From the NCBI GenBank assembly GCA_934045075.1, contig OW203721.1, positions 21,948,672 to 22,012,671 on the forward strand: a DNA stretch of 64,000 nt, read 5' to 3'. Positions 41,252 through 52,962 of this stretch are shown in pieces. The position numbers were made by a program, and so were the translations under genes. Numbering within the stretch: the stretch's first letter is position 1; every line of letters begins with the position of its first letter. The DNA comes from Yponomeuta sedellus (taxonomy: Eukaryota > Arthropoda > Insecta > Lepidoptera > Yponomeutidae). The notes under the pieces are model-generated. The model searched no databases and was not told the DNA's origin. It worked only from the letters and a program-made list of their open reading frames with translations.

Positions 41252-42315
41252 CTTTTAGAACATACCTCGGCTTCTATCGAATAGAATAGGATATATTCGT
41301 GTAATAGAAATATCGGAACTAATATAACACTTAGTTTCACATAACTTTTCAAGATAGTGAAGAAAAGTTTTATACAGAGCAGAGTGCTTAGTGCGAGTTT
41401 GACAGATCCAATCAAATAACTTTACTACCGCGTTAATCGAGCATTGAGTAGTGAGTATCAGAGTGCTTAGTGCGAGTTTGACAGATCCAATCGAATAACT
41501 TTACTACCGCGTTAATCGAGCATTGAGTAGTGAGTATGAGTAAGTTAACCGTTCGAACTGGCAAAACGCTGTCACAGTGCAACTCGCACTCACGTTTATT
41601 CGTGTTTTGGCTGGTAAACGTGTTCACTTCTCAACGTAAACCATTACAACTCGCACTCAGCAATTTTAATTTCCATACTTGTCGCTAGGTGGCGCTTCCT
41701 CGATGCCATAGAAATATGAGTTTACGTTAACGCGATCGAGTAGTTAAAAAACTCGCACTAAGCACTCAGGAAGTTAACCGTTCGAACTGGCAAAACGCTG
41801 TCACAGTACAACTCGCACTCGCGTTTTTTCGTGTTTTGGCTGGTAAACGTGTTCACTTCTCAACGTAAACCATTACAACTCGCACTCAGCAATTTTAATT
41901 TCCATACTTGTCGCTAGGTGGCGCTTCCTAGATGCCATAGAAATATGAGTTTACGTTAACGCGATCGAGTAGTTAAAAAACTCGCACTAAGCACTCAAGA
42001 ACTAGTATTACACTCGTGTGCTTTCAAAAACCGTGGCCTACTCTAAAGCCCGAGGTATGTTCTAAAAGCTTTTAGAACATACTCTAAAGCCCGAGGTATG
42101 TTCTAAAAGCTTTTAGAACATACCTCGGGCTTTAGAGTAGGCCACGGTTTTTGAAAGCACACGAGTGTAATACTAGTTCTTGAGTGCTTAGTGCGAGTTT
42201 TTTAACTACTCGATCGCGTTAACGTAAACTCATATTTCTATGGCATCGAGGAAGCGCCACCTAGCGACAAGTATGGAAATTAAAATTGCTGAGTGCGAGT
42301 TGTAATGGTTTACGT
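41252..42315. mobile_element. Foldback element: tandem subrepeats plus 206-bp near-perfect palindrome
   Basis: It starts with cttttagaacatacctcgg at 41252-41270, the motif that also forms the palindrome centre. Inside are two 79-bp direct repeats (from 41382 and 41461), two 229-bp direct repeats (from 41542 and 41771), and then arms 41863-42068 and 42110-42315. The arms are reverse complements over 206 bp with one mismatch that I can find, separated by a 41-bp duplicate of the centre. The block agtgcttagtgcgagttttt recurs at arm ends. Non-coding. This architecture is that of foldback-type transposons, though a fold-back read or assembly artefact must be excluded. Confidence 0.8.
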
Positions 42316-42480
42316 GTAGGTGGCAACTGATGTATTTGATTTAATATGAATTGAGAAAAGATGGGCTAAGTGGAGTTATTTGTGCCCCTCCCGTTTTCTC
42401 CACTACACTACGGGCCGAATTTACGTCCAGCAAACAAAATGTATATTCTTTATGTTGAAATAAAATTGATTTTATTTTAA
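42307..42480 (+). repeat. Daphne/CR1-type LINE 3' end, inverted relative to the next element
   Basis: Gtggcaactgatgtatttga, gagaaaagatgggctaagtg and gttgaaataaaattg match the reverse complement of 43092-43295. It ends in AATAAAATTGATTTTATTTT. Confidence 0.75.
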
Positions 42481-42484
42481 GTCA

Positions 42485-43085
42485 CCGATAATGTAAGTAC
42501 CTATATATAAACTTCGTGACACTTAAATAAAAGAGGCACTCCAGATTCCTCTCGCCATACGCCTGAGCTCCCAGGCAGGCCGGCTGATATTTATAAATTA
42601 AGGCCACGCTGAGATGACTTAAATGTGCTGAAGTATTAATTAGGGTTTGTTACGAAACAACTTCGGCAGAGCGCTCAGAATTTCTGAATGCTTCTCTCCC
42701 TTGTTTTGCTAGTTTATATGAGTGGTACTTCCTACAGCTTCAAAACTATGTGCAGCTTATAGCTTGCATTCAGGATGCAAGGTGGTATGTAGAGTCGACG
42801 GCACATCATCCTACCTATAAGTACATCCATGCACTCTGCTCCGTCGTATTACGGGCGACTTTGCTACTAATATAAGTACTTGTTTTTGGCAGTAGTACTC
42901 ACCCTCTCTCTGTCAAACTCACACACTTACACACTCACGCATTCACATTTACATTCATTTTTTTACTCACACACATAGAGGGAGGACAATTAACACTGAA
43001 CACTTTTCCTTAAATACTTTTGTTTTCAAACAGTAATTTACAGATTTTTTAAACCACCATAGTTAGGATTTGGTGTAGATTATTA
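42485..43085. other. Spacer with a half-MITE
   Basis: 42791-42880 matches the CAGTCGAC MITE family (gagtcgacggcacatcat, gcactctgctccgtcgtatt, acgggcgactttgc) but lacks the right terminal repeat. The remainder has no recognised feature. Confidence 0.55.
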
Positions 43086-43091
43086 TTCAAA

Positions 43092-46000
43092 ATTTTCAAA
43101 ATTCAAATAATTTTATTTCAACGTAAAGAATTTACATTCTGTTTGCTGAATGTCAATGTACAATGTAAAGTGTAAGCCGCCGCCTTCGGGCCGTAATTGT
43201 AGTGGAGAAAAAGGCAGCGGAAAAAAAAACTCCACTCTGACCATCTTTTCTCAAATCATCTTAAAACCAAATACATCAGTTGCCATATGTAAACCTAATA
43301 AGATTTCATGATTGCCATTAACAACCCTAAATGCCAAAGCATTAGTCAAATGTCTCACAATAATAGGGGAAAACATAAGTGCTGCGGCCAGACACACGAA
43401 CAGCACTCGTTCACGAGCATAACGCAGTGCTCAGCCATCATCAGTCTCAACCATTTTGGAGGGAGATAGATGACCCGAACACCACGCTACCATTCGAATG
43501 ACCTTTAGCAAACTTGCAGTTAAGTTTTTGTCAGTTATATAAGGTATCATATAGTTATTAATATGCAATCACGTCGTCTGTACACACTTGTATTATAAAA
43601 TATGTTATACTTAGTTATACTTAACAATAAAATCGCGGTGGAATTGGTTTACTACCACGGATTAGGATCGTTTATATAGTCGTCTATTCTATAATATGCC
43701 TTTTTACATAGCGAATTTTTAATGAGTTTTAAATTTATTTTCAGACAAGCATAGAACACGTTCTGGAATTTTGTTGTAAAAACGAACGCAGTAACCTACA
43801 AATGATGTGCCTACCTTGGCTAATCGGGATTTAGTACAAGCAACCTTGTTTCTATTCCTTGTGTTTACGTTATGAACGTCCCTATTTAATTTAAACATAG
43901 TTATATTTTTTCGGACATACATTATATTATCGAATATATATTGGCAAGCCAGTGTAAGAATGCCTATTTCTTTAAAACGCTCCCTTAGCGATTCTCTACT
44001 GTTTAAGTTGTAAATAGCTCTTATTGCTCTTTTTTGCAAGACAAATATGGTTTCTATATCTGCTGCCCGTCCCCATAATAACAAACCATACGACATGACA
44101 CTGTGAAAATAACTAAAATAGACCAGCCTCGCCGTCGACACGTCTGTAAGTTGTCTAATTTTTCTGACTGCAGACGCTGCTGAACTCAACCGACCCGACA
44201 GTTTTCCAATATGCTGACCCCATTGCAGTTTTGAGTCTATCGTTATGCCTAAAAAAAGCGTGGACTCTACCAGCTCTAGCCTCTCACCAGATATTTTTAA
44301 ACTCGTGTCAACATTTTTAACATTGGGTAGTGAGAATTTGATGCATTTTGTCTTTTTTGCATTAAGCATCAGATTGTTTATAGTGAACCAGTTTAGAATA
44401 GTAGATAAAGCATTGTTTACATCGTCTACATTACTTATGCCTCTCTTTACTTTAAAAATTAAGGAAGTATCATCTGCAAACAACACTATCTGCGAAAGCT
44501 TTTCTACTAGGTAGGGCAAATCATTTATATATACCAAAAAAAGGAACGGACCCAGTATAGAACCTTGAGGGACTCCTACTTTTACATCAGAACCCGAGGA
44601 TTTAACTCTATTAATATCAACCTTTACAGTTCTGTCTGTTAAGTAAGATCGAAGAAGACTTAGTGATTTATTACTTAAACCATATCGGTGCAATTTTATG
44701 AGAAGTGTTTCGTGGTCAACGCAGTCAAACGCCTTAGAAAGGTCACAGAAAACCCCAATGGCATCCTGCGACTCCTCCCACGCCTCAAAGATATGCTTTA
44801 CTAACGCTATGCCTGCTTCCGTCGTTGAGCGGCCTTTTGTAAACCCGAACTGTTTCTTATGGAAGAGCTTATTTATACTAAAATGAGTTTGCAATTGATG
44901 TAATATTACTTTCTCAAAAACTTTACTTAGCACCGGCAGTATTGCTATAGGTCTGAAATTATTTGGATCTTCACTATCACCAGATTTAAACAAGGGTACG
45001 ATTTTACTTAACTTTAATAGATTAGGAAAGGTTCCCTGGTCAACACATTTATTAAAAATCAAAGCAAGGTAAGGTGCTAGAATATTGATTATAGTGGATA
45101 TTAATTTAACCGATAACCCCCACAAATCTTCAGTCTTTTTTAAGTTTAACTCTTTAAATGTTTTGACAATAGTTAAGGTAGTTATATGGGAGAATTGGAA
45201 GTCAACTTTACATGGATTTGTACTTTCCAAAAGTAAGGTATCGGCTAATTGGGAGGAAGAATTTAAGCTAGCCGTTATATGCAGTGGCATGTTTTTAAAA
45301 AAAGTTTGAAATATTTCTGCTATGTCCTTCTTCGAATTAACTAACTTACCTTCGATCTTCAACGCAAATCCCTGGTCTTTAGGTCTCGTTTTACCTGTTT
45401 CTTTGTTAATTACTTGCCAGACTGTTTTTATTTTATTAGTAGACGCCATAATTTTTTTACTTATACTTATCGATTTGGCTGTTAAACAAGTTTGTCTAAA
45501 AGTTTTTGAATATTTTTTAACGTACTCTTTGAACGTCGGATCGTGATTGAATTGTTTTTCTTCATACAATTCATAAAGCCTTTTCCTACTTCTATATATA
45601 CCTGGCGTTGCCCATTCTGAAAACCCGCTTTTTAACTCTGTAATTTTTTTTACGTTAAAAACATGTTCAAATTCTTTTGATATGGTTGAAAACAATACTT
45701 GATATAACGTATTCGGATCATTGCTATCGAAATTCAACGAATTTAACTTTATGTTTATATTTTTTTTAAATAATTCAATTTTTTTCTCTGTTATTGGCCT
45801 ACAATTTAATTCATTGCATTTTTTTGCTTCCAGTACTGACGGTAGGACTACCCATAGCCCGCTATGGTCCGACTGTAATTTAGGTATGACTTCTTTTTCT
45901 AAATATTCACAATTGCAAAAGACATTATCTATGCAGGTAGCGCTAGTAGCAGTTGTCCTAGTGGGTCTAAATTATATGACCTGAAAAGGCTTGCGAGTTT

Positions 46001-46500
46001 AGTTTTAAGTGGACCTTGAACTAAGAAATCTATATTGAAGTCCCCACACACCACTATGCTCTTCGTAGTACTGAATAGGCGTTTTAAGGCATCCTCCATA
46101 AGTAATTCAAATTCATTATAATTTGATTGTGGCGGCCTATAAACACACATAACTATATACCTATCCAATTCCACACACGAAATCTCAATTAAACGTTCAA
46201 CAGATAGACTGACAATATCTTTTCTTTCTTTCATTTTCAAACTACTTTTGACAAAGATCATTGAACCTCCTCTTATTGAGTGTTGTCGGTTAAAAGTGCT
46301 TGCTGCTAAATAGTCTTTTAAAGTAAATGACATTTCAGAATGTTTCAGCCAATGTTCTGTTAAACACAAAATATCTACATTGAAATCTGCTAAAAATAGT
46401 TCAATTAAATTGTCTTTGCCGGAAAAACCCTGTATATTTTGTGCAACTAAATTGATACCTAACTTAGGGTTTTCCTTTGTCTGCGATGGCAGTTTAAAGC
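43092..46500 (-). mobile_element. Daphne/CR1-type LINE, near full length, two frameshifts
   Basis: The EN domain (about 46470-45800) is followed by RT (45740-43720), then a 560-bp 3' UTR ending gttgaaataaaattatttga at about 43092, with a signal-like AATAAA. A 103-codon frame at 46459-46770 precedes the EN start in another frame and may be a remnant of the 5' region. 3' UTR relatives occur at 19615-19763 and 42307-42480. The left and right target duplications were not found. Confidence 0.8.
43652..46470 (-). pseudogene. LINE ORF2: APE endonuclease plus reverse transcriptase, frameshifted
   Basis: The EN part reads LVAQNIQGF, LCLTEHWL, VYRPPQSNYNEF and VCGDFNIDF. A frameshift near 45970 follows RSYNL; the other frame resumes with TATSATCIDNVFCN and the catalytic SDHSGLW. 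The RT frame then runs open to 43719: FRPIAILPVLSKVFEK, FGFTKGRST, Asp in FCDLSKAFDCVDH, GVPQGSILGP and LFADD. Near 43719 a second shift creates a premature stop after SENKFKTH. The downstream frame gives KKAYYRIDDYINDPNPW and the native stop at about 43652-43654. No RNase H is seen. The motif set fits CR1/Daphne-type LINEs. With only two small indels it is a recent casualty. Confidence 0.88.
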
Positions 46501-46799
46501 CATTGACTGTGTGTTTGAGCCCGCTGTTGAATTATTACTAATACTAGTAACACGGTTGTTATTCCTATCAGGTAGTGTTATATTTATAATTCCTATAACC
46601 ACAGAGTAAAAAATATTGTAAGCTAACAAAGTAGCTAACTTACGTCGACTATTTTTCGTGAGGTACACAGTATCTCGCGTCAAAAAGTAATTCTTAACAA
46701 ATTTGTTAAGATATTTGTAAACGGATGAAGTAGGCGCTGTCTGCTGTAATACTGGTGATGAGCCTAGCACAGCAGCGGATGCTCAATAATTTTAATTAT

Positions 46800-47430
46800 A
46801 AACCGAAACATGTGTGTCAAAAATTTGTAGTAAGACTACTACTAATTTTAGACATACATGTTTTGGTTAATTTTTGGTTAGTATAAGTCTTTTAAGTCAC
46901 AAATAAATTACTTACTTCCTAAATAAATAAAAATATGTCTAGGGTGATGTGATGTCGACAGTACACGACGTTTCTATCGAATATTATTGAGGGAAATCAT
47001 TGTAATGGAGCACGTGTTGTGAAAAGGTCCTGAGGAAACGGACATAACAAATTATTACCGGGGTTCGTCCAAAGCTGAGTAGAGTCGTCCTTCTTTCCCA
47101 CGGTATACCAAAACAAACAAATCCCTTCGCAATACTTTCCAGCGGTAAAACGAGTCATTTACTTCTGGACTAAACCTTATCTGACTCTTCCGACAAAAAA
47201 TTAACTAAGTGAATCCGGAATTAATTTAATTACTAATTTCAACCACAGTGAGACTTACGAGTATAATATGCTTCATTATTATATAAGGACATAATTTTCC
47301 CGAGAAGCCGACAGCTGTTAATTTGCTTGTTAATTTGTTGTGACAATTTAAGGTACATTTCGTTGTTGATTTGTGTGGTCAACTTTGCAATGTACTTTTC
47401 AATTTCTCCTTCCGCAATCTCACCGATTTA
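46800..47430. other. Spacer, nothing recognised
   Basis: AT-rich, no supported feature. Confidence 0.4.
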
Positions 47431-47439
47431 AGATTCCTG

Positions 47440-47545
47440 GAAGAAATTGCTATCAGCAATAAGGCCGCCCGGAGGTATAACCTCCTCTTTCGTAACTGTT
47501 GTCTCTGTAAATTGTTTTCTGGTGTATACAATAAAGATCCTGTAC
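47440..47545 (+). repeat. LINE 3' tail ('gcaataaggccgcc' family)
   Basis: Ggaagaaattgctatcagca then ataaggccgccc and tgtatacaataaagatc. It is the uninterrupted relative of 22225/26182. Confidence 0.65.
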
Positions 47546-47995
47546 ATAATACAGAGAATATTGTAAAGAGGTTCGAAATTTCACTGATGTCGGTGAGTCG
47601 CCCATTAGCTCAGTTGGAAAGAGCGCTGGCACGGATAACCAGAGGTCGCGGGTTCGAATCCCGGCATGGGTGTAATTTTTAGCTTCTAAATAGGTTTTTA
47701 AAATTGTCCTTAGCACGGGTTATTGCATTAAAGAATATAATCATGTGGGTACACTGATATCATTCCGATGTAAAAACCTAACTGCAAAGTAGGTACTCGG
47801 GGCTGCAAGTGATGCAAATTACTTCAGCCAGATGTCGCTGCCTGTACGTAATACAGAGCCTATTTAGAGACCTTAAGAAGTTCCACCCATGTCAAGACTC
47901 TAACCCGCGACTTCTGGCTAACCGTGCCAGCGCTCTCCCAACTGAGCTAATGGGCAATTATTGGCGTCAGTGAAGAGGTTTGAAGTTTCTACGCT
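47546..47995 (+). repeat. tRNA-like unit followed by an inverted partial unit
   Basis: A plus-strand tRNA-like segment at 47600-47672 has box A TAGCTCAGTTGG and box B GGTTCGAATCC, followed by the unit's spacer (gcacgggtta, gatatcattccgatgtaaaa). After cctgtacgtaatacagag an inverted copy reads back, with a minus-strand tRNA-like segment at 47886-47955 whose box B is damaged (ggttagagtc). Confidence 0.8.
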
Positions 47996-48243
47996 TTATT
48001 ACGCTAAGCGTAGACGCCGACTTTCGGCGGCCGGTTAATATAGCGCGTCACTACGCGCCGCGGACGTTGAATGGCTACGTATATAAATATAGCGCGTCAC
48101 TACGCGCCGCGGACGCTGATTGGCTACGTATATTAATATAGCGCGTCACTACGCGCCGCGGACGCTGAATGTCTACGTATATTAATATAGCCTGTCACTA
48201 CGCGCCGCGGACGGTGATTGGCTACGTATATTAATATAGACGA
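47996..48243. repeat. 49-bp satellite array, four units
   Basis: Units start at 48042, 48091, 48140 and 48189, exact period 49. The leader tacgctaagcgtagacgccg is the same as at 20946. The last unit has cctgtcac in place of gcgcgtcac. Confidence 0.9.
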
Positions 48244-48249
48244 CTCCTA

Positions 48250-48740
48250 AGTGTCAAAAAATGTATGCATTTGACAGCCCAAAATCAACGTCACTCAACT
48301 CAGTGGATACTTACATAATAATGCCCCTGGACCGACTTTCATAAAACCACAATTCGCCGTTTATTATGATAATATACGAGATACATTTCGTAGCAGAGTT
48401 TACTTCTGATAACCTGTGAGTTAATTTACTTAGCAACGTATATTGAACTGTCATAGCAAGAATTTGAATATGAAACAGGTCCAAGGACCGCGTTACATAA
48501 AACCACAATTACACAATTACTGTTCATCAGGACAAACGGTAACAATGCTATAATAGTAGGTAGGTACCTGCATTGTTACCCTAGGGGTAAAATCAACTTA
48601 TTTAGTCCCGGTTCGAGGGACAAGTTTTCTACAACTAGAAAAAACAAATGAAAACAGGTTTTTCGCTTTCAAGCCTTTTCTCTTTTCCGTGGTCGGCCAG
48701 CTATTTAGCTGTTATTATTCATTTTGCCTAAATCTATTTT
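48250..48740. other. Spacer with direct repeat of 'cataaaaccacaatt'
   Basis: The motif occurs at about 48341 and 48498, and similar ttttatgaa-type blocks lie at 53070-53165. No further assignment. Confidence 0.45.
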
Positions 48741-48743
48741 ATA

Positions 48744-50150
48744 GTGAAAATGAAAATGAAAAATGAAAATAGCCTTTATTTGCCAATATCTTAAATAACA
48801 AATATAATAGCATGCATTAAATTGTATTATTTGAATTATGAAATGTTATGTTAAAGTGTCATTTTGATTACAAAAATAATAGTACATAATTTATTAATTG
48901 GCTGCCCATTTCTGAGCAAAGGCCTCCCCCAGATATTCCCATTCTACTCTTTGCATTGTTATCCTTGGCCATGTAGATCCTGCTTCTTTTTCTATATCAT
49001 CAGCCCATCTCCTGTTTGGTCTTCCTTTGCCTCTTTTTCCATCTTTTGGATACCATTCAGTTGTGCGTTTTGTCCACCTGTCATCTTTCATCCTCATTAT
49101 GTGTCCTGCCCAGTTCCATTTTTGTTTTTGGATGAATTCTGCACAGTCTATTACTTTTGTTTTATTTCTTATAGTTTCATTTCTAATTTTTTCGCATCTT
49201 TTAATATTTATCATGCTTCTTTCGATTGCCCTCTGGCAGACTTTTAGTTTCTTTATGTGCTGCTTGTTTAAGGACCATGTTTGGCATCCATAAGTTAGGC
49301 AAGGTAAGAGAACAGTGTCGGCAATTTTCTTTTTTAGTTCTATTGGTATCTCTTGGTTTTTGAAAATATCCTTTAGGCTCCAGTATCGATTCCAGGTCTT
49401 GGTTATTCTTCGATCAATTTCTTGTGTGGTTTTGTTGTTGAATGATATATGTTGGCCCAGGTAAATTGTACTCTTTAACATACTGAATTGTGCTTCCGTC
49501 TATAGTTATTGGTGATTCTTCTGAGTTAGTCATTAGTTTGGTTTCCTTTTCTTTTATTTCCAGTCCTACCTTCTTGCTTTCCGTTTTTAGGCTCTTTATC
49601 ATTTCTGTCATTTCTACTGCTGTTTCGCTGAATAGTAGTATGTCATCCGCAAACGTTAGGTGGCTGAGTAGCTTTCCATTTATGTTGATTCCCATTTCGT
49701 GCCAATCGATTTTATTCATTACACTTTCTAAGATCGATATGAATAGTTTAGCTGAAATAGGGTCTCCTTGTCGTACTCCTTTTTCTATATTGAAGTGGTT
49801 TCTCGTGCGCTCTAGTTTTTTTGCCGCTGTGCTATTGTGGTATATGGTTTTTAATATTTCAATGTAAGGTTTTTCTATCCCTTGTTCGTTGAGGGCTCTC
49901 CATATGGCGTCATGTTGTACTGAGTCGAAAGCCTTTTTGTAGTCTATGAAGCAAAGATAAAGATTTTTGTTGAACTCAGTGTATTTCTCTATTACTTGGT
50001 TTGTCGTGTGTAGGTGGTCTATTGTTGAAAAACCGCTCCTAAATCCAGCCTGTTCAAGTGGCTGATTTTCGTCTATCTTTTTAGTTATTCTGTCTAGTAG
50101 GATTTTTGCAAAGATTTTATAGATATTAGACATGAGACTAATTGGTATAT
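48744..50150 (-). mobile_element. RTE-type LINE, 5'-truncated, with TTTTCA tail
   Basis: The 3' end (minus strand) reads ggcaaataaaggctattttc followed by attttca repeats at 48744-48780, a short tandem tail typical of RTE elements. The 5' end breaks inside the RT at IPISLM-SNIYK, so the endonuclease is missing. The gene has one frameshift. Confidence 0.85.
48894..50148 (-). pseudogene. RTE-type reverse transcriptase, C-terminal two-thirds
   Basis: Frame 1 (to about 49465): SLMSNIYKIFAKILLDRI, QAGFRSGFSTIDHL, catalytic Asp in CFIDYKKAFDSVQH, GVRQGDPISAKLF and LTFADDILLF. Then one indel near 49465-49475. Frame 2 gives YLGQHISFNN, the thumb region LLPCLTYGCQTW, and the C-terminal tail GRPNRRWADDIEKEAG with EAFAQKWAAN at the stop. 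The GVRQGDPIS and GRPxRRWxDD motifs are RTE/BovB-type. All RT catalytic aspartates remain. Confidence 0.88.
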
Positions 50151-50154
50151 TTTA

Positions 50155-50585
50155 TAGTAACGGTTATTTATACATTATTGTAAAGTCGTTTAAAAATATA
50201 TGTACAAATATTCTATAATAATTAACGTTATATCAATTTTACATAGAAAGATAGAAAGGTGCACCTGTTGTTTTGTTTATAATTTGAGAGCTGTCAGTTG
50301 AAAACGGTTCTCCCTAGAGCTGGAGGTGAAGAGACTATTTGGTTTCTGGACAAGAGTGGTACTTTGGCGTGGCGTGCAGTAGGTATCAACAAAGGCGCAA
50401 CGTAAAACCGTTTTACGGGTGTAACTTAAAAACGTTTTGCACTCTGCGATTCCACGCACGGGATGGCGCTCAATAATCTGTTATTTTATGTGACAAGTGT
50501 TACGTGACACGCGCTGCCACCACAAGGGGTCGTTCCCGCTATTTGAATCACATTCAAGAATTTTTCATCGTGCATAAATACGACT
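50155..50585. other. Spacer, nothing recognised
   Basis: No supported feature. Confidence 0.4.
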
Positions 50586-50587
50586 AA

Positions 50588-50690
50588 TGAATGTTGTTGA
50601 CGCGAAGGTGATCTCTCAGGATCGTGGCAAGTGGCAGTCCCTGGTCTATGCCTACCCCTCGGGGATACAGGCGAGAGGTTATGTATGTAT
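50588..50690 (+). repeat. RTE-type LINE C-terminal/3' fragment
   Basis: The frame gives DRGKWQSLVYAYPSGIQARG. It is the best copy of the block seen at 372 and 5868. Confidence 0.6.
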
Positions 50691-50699
50691 AAATGTATC

Positions 50700-51365
50700 T
50701 ACAAACTACCTTATCGTTTTTCATTATTTTCTATGTCATGATGATTTTATGTGTACAATAAGATATAATTATTATTCTTATGTTCTTATTTCTACATAAA
50801 GTTTCTTTTTTGAAGAGGTTATTCTGCAAGTCAATCTAAATTAAGAAATAATGTATTGTGCTACATTATTTTAATTAAACAAATGACAACCGACTTTAAA
50901 ACACTACAAAATTCAAAGTAACCTTATTTTTTGTTAATATCTGCCTCAAAATAGGAAACCTCCTTGTTTAAAATCAGTCCAAAATGGCCGACGGACCCAA
51001 ATCAAGAACGAGACCTGACGAAAGTCTAAATGGCTGCACAGCATCACGAAACAAGTATATAAAAATGATTTGAAATCCTTATTTCAACTTATAACACCAC
51101 TCGTTATTTGTTATTGGAGGTTAACCTACGTATACGTATTGAATAAACGTATAACAAGGTAGAATACATCTCTTTTAAGTGCACATTACAGGTATAGGTA
51201 CTGTGCCATTATTGTAACGGACAAGCCAATGCTGCCACCACAAGGGGTAACATAACAGCATGTGAAATATAACTGATTTTCCAGCCGATTCGGTTGCTGT
51301 GAACGAAGGTGAGTAGTTTGCTGGTTAGGATATTAAATCCCTAGAGAAAAACTTAGGAGGTGCAA
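50700..51365. other. Spacer, nothing recognised
   Basis: AT-rich, no supported feature. Confidence 0.4.
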
Positions 51366-51372
51366 GATGACT

Positions 51373-51440
51373 ATATTATAAAACGAGGTTTGCTTTTTAT
51401 TCCATTGGTAGCGCTAGTTAGCACCCCAAAGGACCTTAAT
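51373..51440 (-). repeat. MITE terminus, inverted
   Basis: The minus strand reads taaggtcctttggggtgcta then actagcgctaccaatggaat, ending ctcgttttataat. Same family as 37126 and 38571. Confidence 0.65.
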
Positions 51441-51616
51441 AGTGTAAAAAAAAAAAAACTCAGGATGGTAGTAAGTGGTAAAATAAAAATCTGAATGTAA
51501 ATAAGCAACAAGAAAATCTGTACATTGCGGAATAAAGTAATAACCTCAAGAATTTTCTATCTCAGATTCTATATAAAATAATTGCAGAGGTACATTATTA
51601 AACAAAGGGCTGATTG

Positions 51617-51870
51617 AAGGCCGCAGTGGCGCAGAGGTTTGGCGCGCTGACTGTAAAACCGAAGGTCTCTGGTTCGATCCCTGGCCGGGTCAAACTAGGA
51701 AACGAACTTTTCTAGTTTGTCTTGGGTCTCGGATGTTATCTATGTATTTATTGTATTAAATCTATCGTTAGCGCCTATAACACAAGTAATTTAGTTGCAT
51801 GTGGCTAACGGGGCTAACGAGATCTGTGTAATAAGTCAATGAATATTTATTATTTACTATTATTATTTAT
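51617..51870 (+). repeat. tRNA-headed SINE family A, copy 4
   Basis: The head aaggccgcagtggcgcagag (box A-like), gactgtaaaaccgaaggtct and tggttcgatccctggccggg (box B GGTTCGATCCC) is followed by the body to gtcaatgaatatttattatt. It is the cleanest plus-strand copy. Confidence 0.9.
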
Positions 51871-52208
51871 ATCATCACTTGAAAGTCGCGACTAGCGTCA
51901 TCGTGCATAGGCACTCGTAGTACGATTACACAAATCGCTGGTGGCTGCTTTATATAACAAAAAATCATGGTTTGTTATGTGGCAATGCGATGTACCAACG
52001 CATTGTCATAGCACGGGTTAGTGCATTAAAAAAAAAAAAGAATATAATCATGTGAGTACAGCGATATCATTCCGATGTAAAAACCTAACTGCAAAGTAGG
52101 TACTCGGGGCTGCAAGTGACGCAAATTACTTCAGCCAGATGTCGCTGCCTGTACGTAATACAGAGAATATTGTAAAGAGGTTCGAAATTTCACTAATGCC
52201 GGTGAGTC

Positions 52209-52281
52209 GCCCATTAGCTCAGTTGGAAAGAGCGCTGGCACGGATAGCCAGAGGTCGCGGGTTCGAATCCCGGCATTGGTG
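52209..52281 (+). ncRNA. tRNA-like segment 1 of array (pol III boxes intact)
   Basis: Gcccattagctcagttggaa with box A TAGCTCAGTTGG, an anticodon-like stem CTGGC/GCCAG around ACGGATA, and box B GGTTCGAATCC. Position 33 is C rather than the universal T, and the acceptor stem pairs poorly, so it is not a functional tRNA. It resembles tRNA-Ile at its 5' end. Confidence 0.7.
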
Positions 52282-52522
52282 GATTTTTTAGCCTGTAAAT
52301 AGGTTTTTTAAAAATTTTCCGTAGCACGGGTTAGTGCATTAAAAAAAAAGAATATAATCATGTGGGTACAGCGATATCATTCCGATGTAAAAACCTAAAT
52401 GCAAAGTAGGTAGGTACTCGGGGCTGCAAGTGACGCAAATTACTTCAGCCAGATGTCGCTGCCTGTACGTAATACAGAGAATATTGTAAAGAGGTTCGAA
52501 ATTTCACTAATACCGGTGAGTC

Positions 52523-52596
52523 AACCATTGGCTCAGTTGGAAAGAGCGCTAGCACGGATAGCCAGAGGTCGCGGGTTCGAATCCCGGCATTGGTGG
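52523..52596 (+). ncRNA. tRNA-like segment 2 of array
   Basis: Box A TGGCTCAGTTGG and box B GGTTCGAATCC are both perfect. The 5' end reads accattgg instead of cccatt, and the anticodon stem has one change (ctagc). Confidence 0.65.
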
Positions 52597-52637
52597 AATT
52601 TTTAGCCTGTAAATAGGTTTTTTAAAAATTGTCAGCA

Positions 52638-52654
52638 CGGGTTATATATATATT

Positions 52655-52710
<56 letters not shown>

Positions 52711-52726
52711 AATCATATAATCATAT
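52638..52726. repeat. (TA)n microsatellite
   Basis: Ttatatatatattatacat then a long pure ta run and ataatcat repeats, replacing the A-rich junction of the other units. Confidence 0.9.
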
Positions 52727-52889
52727 AATCATGTGGGTACAGCGATATCATTCCGATGTAAAAACCTAACTGCAAAGTAGGTACTCGGGGCTGCCAGTGA
52801 TGCAAATTACTTCAGCCAGATGTCGCTGCCTGTACGTAATACAGAGAAAATTGTAGAGAGGTTCGAAATTGCACTGACGCCGGTGAGTC

Positions 52890-52962
52890 GCCCATTAGCT
52901 CAGTTGGAAAGAGCGCTGGCACGGATAGCCAGAGGTCGCGGGTTCGAATCCCGGCATTGGTG
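52890..52962 (+). ncRNA. tRNA-like segment 3 of array
   Basis: Identical to segment 1 through both boxes and the anticodon-like stem. The 3' acceptor is again ATTGG. Confidence 0.7.

Noticed and set aside
48894..50133. Two separate genes
   Set aside because: The two frames overlap at one indel and together make a single RTE reverse transcriptase.
52209..52962. Functional tRNA genes
   Set aside because: The boxes are intact but U33 is replaced by C, the acceptor strands pair badly and the segments are embedded in a repeated unit. They are better called tRNA-like repeats.
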